A stretch of 59,452 bases of DNA from RGIG5612 sp045599965 (GTDB lineage: Bacteria; Bacillota; Clostridia; Lachnospirales; Lachnospiraceae). Below are positions 52,584 through 59,452 of the stretch, piece by piece (positions within the stretch are counted from its first letter, which is position 1; each line of letters starts with the position of its first letter). The position numbers were made by a program, and so were the translations under genes. The notes under the pieces were generated by a model. The model had not been told where the DNA came from, ran no database searches, and saw only the letters and a program-made list of their open reading frames with translations. The stretch lies in NCBI GenBank assembly GCA_045599965.1, contig JAZRXA010000064.1:1-59452 (forward strand), read 5' to 3'.

Positions 52584-53618
52584 ATGAATAAAATATCACC
52601 AAAAGAAAATGTAAAGTTAGCTTATGAGCATAAAGTGCCGTATTATTTACCGTCAATGTTTACCGACATTGAGATGTTTATTCCATGCCTTCCGATGGAA
52701 AGATATGCAGGATATGAAACGGGAACGGATGGTTTTGGTGTTGAATGGAAATATGAGCCTATGACTCATGCGCCGATGACAACACAAAAGCATCTTATTG
52801 ATTCAATTTGTGATTGGAAAAAGGTTAAGTTTCCTGATTTAGATTCAATTGACTGGGAAAAACAGGCTTACGAGGATACTCACCTTGATATGATGGCATA
52901 TATGAACGGAAAAGGCAGAATTCCTTTTGCTGATGGACACAGCATTATGGATACCGACAAATATATTCTTATTGGTAATATTAATGGGCCTTTTGAGCGT
53001 ATGCATGCATTAGAAGGATTTGAAAATGCTTTGTGCGATTTGATTGAAGAGCCAGAAGCTTCAGCAGATTATTTTAAGGCAATATCAGACTGGAAAATAA
53101 AATTATTTAAAAAGCTAGCTGAAAATTATAAGGGTATAGATGGTATTAATGCGCAAGATGATTATGGTTCAGCACATGACCTTTTTATGCCTGTGGAAAC
53201 ATGGAGAAAACTTATTAAGCCAAATCTAGCAAGAATGGTTGAAGCCGTTCACTCAGAAGGATTACTTTACCAACACCACAGCTGTGGATATATAGAGCCG
53301 TTAATTGAAGACTTCATTGATATCGGAGTTGATGCGATAGATACTTGGCAGGGTGGTTCGAACCCTAACGTCGGTGAATTAAAGAAAAAATATGGTGATA
53401 AAATTACTTTCTGTGGTGGATTTGATAATCAGTATGTATTGGAAAAACCAGGCGCTACAGATGAGGAAATCAGGGCAGAATATAGGCGCGTTGTAGATAT
53501 GATGGCACCCGGCGGAAGTTATATTGTGTTTCCAATTACAGTTGGATTTGATTTTATGAGAGCCTTTATGGATGAGCATTTCAAATATGGAATGAGTTTT
53601 TACGAGAGGAATAGGTAA
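52584..53618 (+). CDS. UroD-fold protein (MtaA/CmuA-like methyltransferase family)
   Basis: 344 residues. The uroporphyrinogen decarboxylase fold is visible in QDDYGSAHDLFMPVETWRKLIKPNLARMVEAVHSEG and HHSCGYIEPLIEDFIDIGVDAIDTWQGGSNP. The H-x-C pair in HHSCGY is the kind of site that binds zinc in cobamide-dependent methyltransferases (MtaA, MtbA, CmuA). Haem-type UroD is unlikely: no haem genes are near. RBS GGAGGG. Probably part of an anaerobic O-demethylation-like pathway controlled by the adjacent TetR. Confidence 0.7.
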   Translation: MNKISPKENVKLAYEHKVPYYLPSMFTDIEMFIPCLPMERYAGYETGTDGFGVEWKYEPMTHAPMTTQKHLIDSICDWKKVKFPDLDSIDWEKQAYEDTHLDMMAYMNGKGRIPFADGHSIMDTDKYILIGNINGPFERMHALEGFENALCDLIEEPEASADYFKAISDWKIKLFKKLAENYKGIDGINAQDDYGSAHDLFMPVETWRKLIKPNLARMVEAVHSEGLLYQHHSCGYIEPLIEDFIDIGVDAIDTWQGGSNPNVGELKKKYGDKITFCGGFDNQYVLEKPGATDEEIRAEYRRVVDMMAPGGSYIVFPITVGFDFMRAFMDEHFKYGMSFYERNR

Positions 53619-53624
53619 TTGAAA

Positions 53625-53777
53625 ATGGATGATTTTAAGGACAAGATAGAAAAAGAAACAGGTTATTCTGTTGCGGAAATTAAAGAAGAGTTGGTCCTAG
53701 ATGATACATGGGAGCCAGATGAAATGAAACGTCGGATGGCAGTTGAAATGCTTATACATGAACTTGGGAGTATGTGA
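53625..53777 (+). CDS. 50-residue acidic small protein between the UroD-fold genes
   Basis: MDDFKDKIEKETGYSVAEIKEELVLDDTWEPDEMKRRMAV.. then stop, 6 bp after its upstream neighbour and 1 bp before the next start. Predicted helical and charged, no Cys. Its position and lack of overlap conflicts support a real gene; function unknown. Could be a small partner of the two UroD-fold proteins. Confidence 0.5.
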   Translation: MDDFKDKIEKETGYSVAEIKEELVLDDTWEPDEMKRRMAVEMLIHELGSM

Positions 53778-53778
53778 T

Positions 53779-55002
53779 ATGAAGAATAAAGAATTATTTG
53801 AGCAGCGAGTTAAGAATATTGTAGATGCTACTAATTTTAAGGAACCAAAAAAAGTTCCGGTTGGATTTGATTATCTCTCATGGCCATATGTTATCGGTGG
53901 AAAAACATTAGAAGAGCTTATTGATTCGCCCGAAGAAAACTTAAAGGAATATTCAAAGGTATTTGATGAGGTCGAATTTGATTTCTCGTTTAATTTCGGA
54001 AATTACATTCCAATTGATGCGTATAGAATTTTAGGGTCAACGGGATATGCTTTGTGCAATGATAAATGTACAGTTCAGCATAATCAGGCAAATTCGATTT
54101 TTATGTCGGATGATGAATATGACATTTTAATTAATGACACAGAATTTTTCACGCAGGAATATTTTTTGAAAAAACGAGCAAAAGTTCTTAGTTTGCCGAA
54201 AGAAGAGGCACTTCCAAAATTAAAGGAGGCTGCTAAACGATTTATTAATAATAACTGGTTTACAAATGAAATGACCAGAATAGGCATCGAGGAGTACTCG
54301 AAAGTTCCACTAGTAAATATGGGGCCACCATTAAAAGCCCCGTTATCAGAAGATTATGGAATCTTTTCACCGACATTCTATGCGAATATTGATAATCTTT
54401 TTGACACATATCGCGGAATGATGGGTGTTTTTGAAGACTTGGCTGAAAATGTTGAAACTCTAGATAGGGCGATTGAAGCAATAGATAAATGTCAGAGCCT
54501 TAAGTTTCCTGCACTTTTGCCACAGTTTGATCCTCATCCTTTGCCATTTGGTGGAGTTGTTTTTCATATTGCTGGATTTCTTTCTAGAGAAAGATTCGAG
54601 AAATATTGGTTTAATGATTTTCGTAATTTCTTTATGCCTTATGCAGAACAAGGTAAGAAAATATATATGAAAGGGCAGGCATCATTTCTTCATGTTTTGG
54701 ATTATTTTAATGAATTTCCAAAGGGAAGTATAATAATAGTATTGGATAATGATGATCCGTTTGAGGCTTATAAAATCATAGGGGGCAAACAGGTTTTAGC
54801 GGCAGGGCTTAGGACATCGATGTTACATACTAATGATATTGAAACCTGCAAGGATTATATTAAAAAGTGTTTTGATACTTTTGCGCCTGGTGGTGGATTC
54901 TTATTCTCGACCGATAAAGGATTAATGTCACCGAGCGATGCTCCTTTAGAAAAAGTTAAGGAATTATGGCATTTTGCCAATGAGTATTCTTACGGGAAAT
55001 AA
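53779..55002 (+). CDS. Second UroD-fold protein
   Basis: 407 residues from the ATG at 53779; the GGGAG RBS is in the end of the small gene. Weaker UroD similarity: VPVGFDYLSWPYVIGGKTLEELI near the start, KGQASFLHVLDYFNEFPKGSIIIVLDNDDPFEAYKIIGGK and CFDTFAPGGGFLFSTDKG near the end. The zinc-site cysteine and histidine seen in the first protein are not in the equivalent place, so it may bind a different group or be a non-catalytic partner. Cotranscribed with the first UroD-fold gene. Confidence 0.65.
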   Translation: MKNKELFEQRVKNIVDATNFKEPKKVPVGFDYLSWPYVIGGKTLEELIDSPEENLKEYSKVFDEVEFDFSFNFGNYIPIDAYRILGSTGYALCNDKCTVQHNQANSIFMSDDEYDILINDTEFFTQEYFLKKRAKVLSLPKEEALPKLKEAAKRFINNNWFTNEMTRIGIEEYSKVPLVNMGPPLKAPLSEDYGIFSPTFYANIDNLFDTYRGMMGVFEDLAENVETLDRAIEAIDKCQSLKFPALLPQFDPHPLPFGGVVFHIAGFLSRERFEKYWFNDFRNFFMPYAEQGKKIYMKGQASFLHVLDYFNEFPKGSIIIVLDNDDPFEAYKIIGGKQVLAAGLRTSMLHTNDIETCKDYIKKCFDTFAPGGGFLFSTDKGLMSPSDAPLEKVKELWHFANEYSYGK

Positions 55003-55003
55003 T

Positions 55004-55029
55004 AAGCATGCTTTATATTTAGCGTGCTT
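55004..55029. terminator. Terminator between convergent genes
   Basis: AAGCATGC and GCGTGCTT arms (one G-U pair) around a 10-nt loop, with no long T-run. It lies between the UroD-fold operon and the convergent membrane protein. Confidence 0.5.
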
Positions 55030-55033
55030 GCGA

Positions 55034-55549
55034 TTAGATTAATAAAATGCCAATAAAGATTGCTATTTGAGCAACACCATTTGTTATTTGTTCAATCCAG
55101 TTAGATTTAGGATCTGAACTATCAAGTTTTGTGGCAAAAACGCCCATAAGAACCATTCCTATTAATCCCAGTGCAAAGAATATAACTGATGGGAAACTAA
55201 TAAGTGCATGACCTATACCAAGAAGAGATACTTTTGCTCGGTCTACAATTAAGGATACAATCATCAAAACAAAGCCTATAGGCATTCCTATTCTCATCTG
55301 AATAAATAAAAACCAAACATTTTTCTTTTTTAGTGCAACGATTACTTTCCAAAAAACTTTAAGGGCGCCAGATAAGAATATTATTATTGCGCTGATAAGA
55401 AATAGTGTGCTACCAAACAGGCGGCTTATAGCAATCATGCTTAAGCCGAAAAATAGTACTGGAATTGCATCAACAATTGCCATGGATAATGAAAAATTCT
55501 CAGGAATAGTATCTTTTGTTATTTTAGGTTTATCAGATTTTTTGCTCAT
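55034..55549 (-). CDS. Unidentified small membrane protein
   Basis: 171 residues from the ATG at 55549 (GGGAG upstream; the longer frame adds an unlikely N terminus). A charged start (MSKKSDKPKITKD) followed by about five hydrophobic helices. No recognised motif. Divergent from nrdD, with which it shares a 327-bp intergenic region. Confidence 0.6.
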   Translation of the reverse strand: MSKKSDKPKITKDTIPENFSLSMAIVDAIPVLFFGLSMIAISRLFGSTLFLISAIIIFLSGALKVFWKVIVALKKKNVWFLFIQMRIGMPIGFVLMIVSLIVDRAKVSLLGIGHALISFPSVIFFALGLIGMVLMGVFATKLDSSDPKSNWIEQITNGVAQIAIFIGILLI

Positions 55550-55746
55550 AGTTCTCTCCCTTTGTAGTTGTACGTAAATTATACAATAACATTTTATTTT
55601 TATGTGATACTTGTTTTGTATTAAAACAGGCAAGTTGTTGAATTGTTTTATTTACGTAATCGTTTTTATTAGAATCAATTTTTGTATAAATTTACTAAAT
55701 ACAATTAATTTTTCTGCTTTTTATGACAAAAAGCGAATTAACATAA

Positions 55747-55762
55747 ACACAAGATATAGTAT
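55747..55762. promoter_or_regulatory. NrdR-box-like site 1
   Basis: ACACAAGATATAGTAT matches the NrdR consensus (ACACWATATATWGTGT) at 14 of 16 positions by my count. It lies 41 bp (about four helical turns) from site 2. NrdR, the ATP/dATP-sensing repressor, typically binds such pairs in front of ribonucleotide reductase genes. Confidence 0.6.
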
Positions 55763-55787
55763 TTTTTTACAAAATTATTAAAAGTTC

Positions 55788-55803
55788 ACACAATATCTTG
55801 ACA
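55788..55803. promoter_or_regulatory. NrdR-box-like site 2, overlapping the -35
   Basis: ACACAATATCTTGACA; 12 of 16 match to the NrdR consensus, strongest in the left half. It shares the TTGACA of the promoter, so bound repressor would block RNA polymerase. Confidence 0.5.
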
Positions 55804-55825
55804 TCTAAAAAAAATTCTATATAAT
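55798..55825 (+). promoter_or_regulatory. Promoter of nrdD
   Basis: TTGACA (55798-55803) and TATAAT (55820-55825) with 16-bp spacing; about 50 nt of leader precede the nrdD start. Confidence 0.8.
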
Positions 55826-55876
55826 CAAAAATGTTCACACAAAAATAAAAAAATGCAGAAAATTTGGGAGGGAATT

Positions 55877-58537
55877 ATGTACCGTGTACTAAAACGTGAT
55901 GGCGCAGAAGTTGAATTTAATATATCTAAGATTAGCGCCGCTATTTCAAAAGCTTTCGAAGCATGTGCAAAGCAATATCATCCGTCAGTTATTGATATGC
56001 TGGCTCTTCGCGCAACAGCGAATTTCGAAGAAAAAATTAAAGATGGGGTTATAAGTGTAGAAGAAATTCAAGATAGCGTAGAAGAAATTCTTTCTGAAGC
56101 TGGCTATACTGACGTTGCAAAAGCTTATATCCTTTATCGTAGACAACGTGAAAAAGTTCGTAATGTTAAAGCTGCTATGCTTAACTATAAGGACTTAGTT
56201 GACGATTATCTTAAAATTAACGATTGGAGAGTTAAAGAAAATTCAACAGTTACTTATAGTGTTGGTGGTTTAATTCTTTCTAACTCTGGTGCAATTACTG
56301 CTAACTATTGGCTTAGTGAGATTTATGATAATGAAATCGCTGAAGCTCACAGAAGCGCAGCTATTCATATTCATGATCTTAGTATGCTTACAGGTTATTG
56401 CGCAGGTTGGAGTTTAAAACAACTTATCCAAGAAGGTCTTGGCGGAGTTCCTGGAAAAATTACATCTGCTCCAGCTTCTCACCTTTCAACACTATGTAAC
56501 CAAATGGTTAACTTCCTTGGAATTATGCAAAATGAATGGGCTGGCGCTCAAGCTTTCTCTTCATTTGATACTTATCTTGCACCTTTTGTTAAAGTTGACA
56601 ACCTTACACAAAAAGAAGTTAAACAATGTATTCAGTCATTTATTTATGGTGTTAATACTCCTTCTCGTTGGGGAACCCAAGCACCTTTCACAAATATTAC
56701 TTTAGACTGGGTTGTTCCTAAAGATCTTGCTCTTCTTCCTGCTTTAGTAGGCGGAAAAGAAATGGATTTCACTTATGGTGATTGCCAAGAAGAAATGAAT
56801 ATGGTTAACAAAGCTTTCATCGAAATTATGATTGAAGGCGATGCAAACGGCAGAGGATTCCAATATCCAATTCCTACATATTCAATTACAAAAGATTTCA
56901 ATTGGGACGAAACAGAAAACAATAAGCTGCTCTTTGAAATGACAGCTAAATATGGTACTCCTTACTTCTCAAATTATATAAATTCAGATATGGAACCTTC
57001 AGACGTTCGAAGCATGTGCTGTCGTCTTCGTCTTGACCTTAGAGAACTTCGTAAAAAATCTGGTGGTTTCTTTGGCTCAGGTGAATCTACAGGTAGTGTT
57101 GGTGTTGTTACAATCAACCTTCCTAGAATTGCTTATCTTGCAAAAGACGAACAAGACTTCTATGAGCGTTTAGATAAATTGATGGATATTTCTGCACGAA
57201 GCTTAAAGACAAAACGTACAGTTATTACAACGCTTCTTGATAATGGTTTATATCCATATACAAAGAGATACTTAGGTACTTTTAATAACCACTTCTCAAC
57301 AATTGGTCTTATCGGTATGAATGAAGTTGGACTTAATGCTAAGTGGTTAGGTGAAGATTTAACTAGCGAAAAGACTCAAGCTTTTGCTATCGACGTATTA
57401 AACCATATGAGAGAACGTCTTAGCGATTATCAAGAACTTTATGGTGACTTATATAACCTTGAAGCTACTCCGGCTGAGTCAACTACTTATCGTTTTGCTA
57501 AACATGATAAAGAAGAATTTCCTGATATTATTACAGCTAACGAGAATGGAACTCCTTACTATACAAACTCTTCACACCTTCCAGTTAGTTATACAGAAGA
57601 TGTATTCTCAGCTTTGGATGTACAAGATCAGCTTCAGACATTATATACATCTGGAACAGTTTTCCATGCTTTCTTAGGAGAGAAACTTCCTGATTGGAAA
57701 GCAGCTGCTAATCTAGTTAGAAAGATTGCTGAAAACTATAACCTTCCTTATTATACAATGTCACCTACATATTCAATTTGTAGAGAACATGGTTATCTTG
57801 TTGGTGAGCAATATGAATGCCCAATTTGTGGTGAGAAGACAGAAGTTTATTCTCGTATTACTGGTTACTATCGTCCTGTTCAAAACTGGAATGATGGTAA
57901 GTCTCAAGAGTTTAAGGATAGAAAAGTTTACGATATTGGAATTGCTACTACAAAAAATCCTGGAACAGCTCTTGCAGAAGAAAAATTAAGAAATATTGCT
58001 CCGATTGATTTAGGATTTGCTAGTGAAACGGCTACATTATCAGACGATTTTGAACTTGAGACAGTTTTAGATGAAGTTGATTTCTTAGATGATGAAACTT
58101 TCGTTGAAGATGAAAGTATAAATGAAGAAGAAACTTATTTCGAGGAAGAAGTTAATTTTGAAGAAGAACCTATTGCCGAAGAAGTAATTCTTTTTGAAGA
58201 AGAACCTATTTTTGAAGAAGTAGAAACTACTCTTGAAGAATCAGATCCTATATTAGGACCACAAGATGAAGTTTTAGTAGAAAGCGTAGCTGCTGAAAAT
58301 CTTGCAAGACCAAACTTATTGCTATTTGCTACAAAGACTTGTCCAAATTGTCGCCAAGCAGAGGCGCTTCTTGATGAAGCTGGTATAGCTTACAACAAGA
58401 TTTTGGCTGAAGAAAATCCAGATTTGGCAATGCAGTATGAAATAAGACAAGCTCCAACATTGGTTATTGAAGGAGCTGAGCAAGGTAAAATGATTGGCCT
58501 TGGAGAAATAAGACAATATATAAGCCAGGCTTTATAA
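55877..58537 (+). CDS. nrdD: Class III anaerobic ribonucleotide reductase NrdD fused to a redoxin
   Basis: 886 residues from the ATG at 55877 (GGGAGG upstream). Order: ATP-cone (YRVLKRDGAEVEFNISKI); the ten-strand barrel with a Cys in TGYCAGWSL; zinc site with C-x2-C (CPICG); glycyl-radical site RITGYYRP with G663; then an unusual linker of about 90 residues dominated by Glu and Asp; then a thioredoxin/glutaredoxin-fold domain with C822-P-N-C825. NrdD reduces NTPs anaerobically. The attached CPNC domain is the likely electron donor, supplied by the TrxB encoded next. Confidence 0.9.
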   Translation: MYRVLKRDGAEVEFNISKISAAISKAFEACAKQYHPSVIDMLALRATANFEEKIKDGVISVEEIQDSVEEILSEAGYTDVAKAYILYRRQREKVRNVKAAMLNYKDLVDDYLKINDWRVKENSTVTYSVGGLILSNSGAITANYWLSEIYDNEIAEAHRSAAIHIHDLSMLTGYCAGWSLKQLIQEGLGGVPGKITSAPASHLSTLCNQMVNFLGIMQNEWAGAQAFSSFDTYLAPFVKVDNLTQKEVKQCIQSFIYGVNTPSRWGTQAPFTNITLDWVVPKDLALLPALVGGKEMDFTYGDCQEEMNMVNKAFIEIMIEGDANGRGFQYPIPTYSITKDFNWDETENNKLLFEMTAKYGTPYFSNYINSDMEPSDVRSMCCRLRLDLRELRKKSGGFFGSGESTGSVGVVTINLPRIAYLAKDEQDFYERLDKLMDISARSLKTKRTVITTLLDNGLYPYTKRYLGTFNNHFSTIGLIGMNEVGLNAKWLGEDLTSEKTQAFAIDVLNHMRERLSDYQELYGDLYNLEATPAESTTYRFAKHDKEEFPDIITANENGTPYYTNSSHLPVSYTEDVFSALDVQDQLQTLYTSGTVFHAFLGEKLPDWKAAANLVRKIAENYNLPYYTMSPTYSICREHGYLVGEQYECPICGEKTEVYSRITGYYRPVQNWNDGKSQEFKDRKVYDIGIATTKNPGTALAEEKLRNIAPIDLGFASETATLSDDFELETVLDEVDFLDDETFVEDESINEEETYFEEEVNFEEEPIAEEVILFEEEPIFEEVETTLEESDPILGPQDEVLVESVAAENLARPNLLLFATKTCPNCRQAEALLDEAGIAYNKILAEENPDLAMQYEIRQAPTLVIEGAEQGKMIGLGEIRQYISQAL

Positions 58538-58553
58538 AAAATAAAACTTGATG

Positions 58554-58577
58554 AAGGGCCTGAAAAATCAGGCCCTT
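58554..58577 (+). terminator. Hairpin between nrdD and trxB
   Basis: AAGGGCCTGA-AAAA-TCAGGCCCTT followed by an imperfect T-run (AAATTTTCTT). It may partly terminate nrdD transcripts so that trxB is made at a lower level. Confidence 0.7.
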
Positions 58578-58604
58578 AAATTTTCTTAATAAGAAGGGGT
58601 AAAT

Positions 58605-59452
58605 ATGATTGACGTTATCATAATTGGAGCTGGTCCAGCGGGTCTTACTGCAGCACTTTATGCAGCTAGAGCGGGGAAAAGCGTAAAGATATATGAAAAA
58701 GAGAATATTGGCGGACAAATCCTTTATTCTCCTTTGGTAGAAAATTATCCAGCAATTCCGCATATGCAAGGGTCTTTATTTTGCGAACAACTTTCTGAGC
58801 AGGTTAGAAGTCTTGGCGTAGAAATAAAAATGACTGAGATTACACAAATAGAATCTAGCTACGATTGTTTTGTCTTAAAAACTCCTATTGGTGATGAAAT
58901 AACTAAAACAGTTATTTTAGCTACTGGCGCTGAACATAGAAGACTTGGAATTTATGGAGAAGAGGCTTTAGTGGGTGCAGGCGTCTCTTATTGCGCAGTA
59001 TGCGACGGAGCTTTCTATACAGGAGAAGATGTTGCAGTTATAGGTGGTGGAGACACAGCACTTCAAGATGCAATATTTCTTGCTTCAACTAGTGCTCATG
59101 TTACGCTTATTCACAGACGCGATGAATTTAGAGCAGAGGATTCTTTAGTTAAGAAAGCTATAAATAATCCTAAGATTGAAATTATTACGAATCATGTAGT
59201 GGATGAGTTTATTACCGATAACGGATTTTTAACAGGAATTTATATTAAAGATAATCTCACTGGATTAGTTCAAGAAATAAATGTTAATGGACTTTTTGTC
59301 GCAATAGGACAAAAGCCTTGCAATGAACCTTTTGCAAATTTAGTAGATCTTGATGAAAACGGATATTTTGATTCAAAAGAGGATGCTCTTACAAAAACAC
59401 CTGGTATATTTGTTGCTGGTGATGCCAGAAAGAAGAGTGTTCGTCAGCTTAC
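58605..59452 (+). CDS. trxB: Thioredoxin reductase (3' end beyond window)
   Basis: 282 residues present, cut by the window end. FAD site VIIIGAGPAGLTAALYAARAG, redox-active CAVC in GVSYCAVCDGAF, NAD(P)H site VAVIGGGDTALQDAIFLAS and the late GIFVAGDARKKSVRQL. RBS AAGAAGGGG seven bases before the ATG. It should pass electrons from NAD(P)H to thioredoxin-fold partners, here plausibly the CPNC domain of the preceding NrdD. Confidence 0.9.
   Translation, partial: MIDVIIIGAGPAGLTAALYAARAGKSVKIYEKENIGGQILYSPLVENYPAIPHMQGSLFCEQLSEQVRSLGVEIKMTEITQIESSYDCFVLKTPIGDEITKTVILATGAEHRRLGIYGEEALVGAGVSYCAVCDGAFYTGEDVAVIGGGDTALQDAIFLASTSAHVTLIHRRDEFRAEDSLVKKAINNPKIEIITNHVVDEFITDNGFLTGIYIKDNLTGLVQEINVNGLFVAIGQKPCNEPFANLVDLDENGYFDSKEDALTKTPGIFVAGDARKKSVRQL

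Noticed and set aside
53350..53372. tRNA-like GGTTCGAACCC
   Set aside because: It lies inside the UroD-fold coding sequence, in frame, and no cloverleaf can be drawn around it.
52584..53618. Haem-pathway uroporphyrinogen decarboxylase (hemE)
   Set aside because: The HHSCG zinc-type site, TetR neighbour and absence of other haem genes fit the methyltransferase-like branch instead.

Overview
The window (59.5 kb, AT-rich) looks like the chromosome of a strictly anaerobic, fermentative, Gram-positive bacterium of the Clostridia. Supporting signs are low-GC coding sequence, strong AAGGAGG-type ribosome binding sites, AT-rich TTGACA/TATAAT promoters, intrinsic terminators at most operon ends, an oxygen-sensitive class III ribonucleotide reductase, a ferredoxin-type NiFe hydrogenase, many Fe-S flavoenzymes and a wall-anchor-like surface protein. 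I cannot name the genus from sequence alone. No rRNA, tRNA or CRISPR array was seen.

Layout. 1-5.3 kb: a beta-keto acid cleavage enzyme, then (minus strand) a choloylglycine-hydrolase-like lipoprotein and a one-polypeptide amino-acid ABC importer. 5.3-8.0 kb: greA-lysS operon with a textbook promoter. 8.0-10.3 kb: a complete IS4-family insertion sequence in a GC-rich, hairpin-rich stretch, followed by a palindromic element (copy A). 10.3-12.4 kb: three consecutive nitroreductases. 12.4-17.1 kb: membrane GIY-YIG protein, MATE and MFS transporters, GH2 glycosidase. 17.1-22.1 kb: palindromic element copy B, a DUF559-like nuclease, a THEP1-type NTPase, then a candidate molybdenum/tungsten-cofactor riboswitch with terminator controlling a FecCD/MolABC-type importer. 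22.1-28.9 kb: GtrB-like glycosyltransferase and GT-C-like partner, a large OYE-family Fe-S flavoenzyme, and a secreted beta-helix surface protein.

29.0-42.4 kb is the metabolic centrepiece: hypF-hypC-hypD-hypE, then a 13-gene structural operon (with hypA inside) for a membrane-bound, energy-conserving group 4 NiFe hydrogenase of the Mbh type. It pairs a ferredoxin-oxidising, H2-evolving peripheral arm (NuoB/C/D/I-like) with NuoH-like and Mrp antiporter-like membrane subunits, so reduced ferredoxin from fermentation would drive H2 formation coupled to ion export. The hypC-hypD junction has been split by about 0.4 kb containing palindromic element copy C.

42.4-55 kb: a PD-(D/E)XK-like orphan gene flanked by a GC-rich palindrome and a 61-bp tandem repeat array, an arginine-type ABC importer with a candidate ARG box, a HExxH protein, hflX, a chorismate-mutase-like protein, two U32-family proteins coupled to nrdG, and a TetR-controlled pair of UroD-fold proteins. 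55-59.5 kb: nrdD fused to an acidic linker and a CPNC redoxin, behind a promoter with two NrdR-box-like sites, followed by trxB (cut by the window end). The order suggests an NAD(P)H to TrxB to redoxin to NrdD electron chain in two genes.

The most promising less-described items are the family of palindromic elements (A, B, C), the nuclease-like gene with the 61-bp hairpin array, the permuted solute-binding/permease/ATPase fusion with an extra C-terminal domain, and the NrdD-redoxin fusion.
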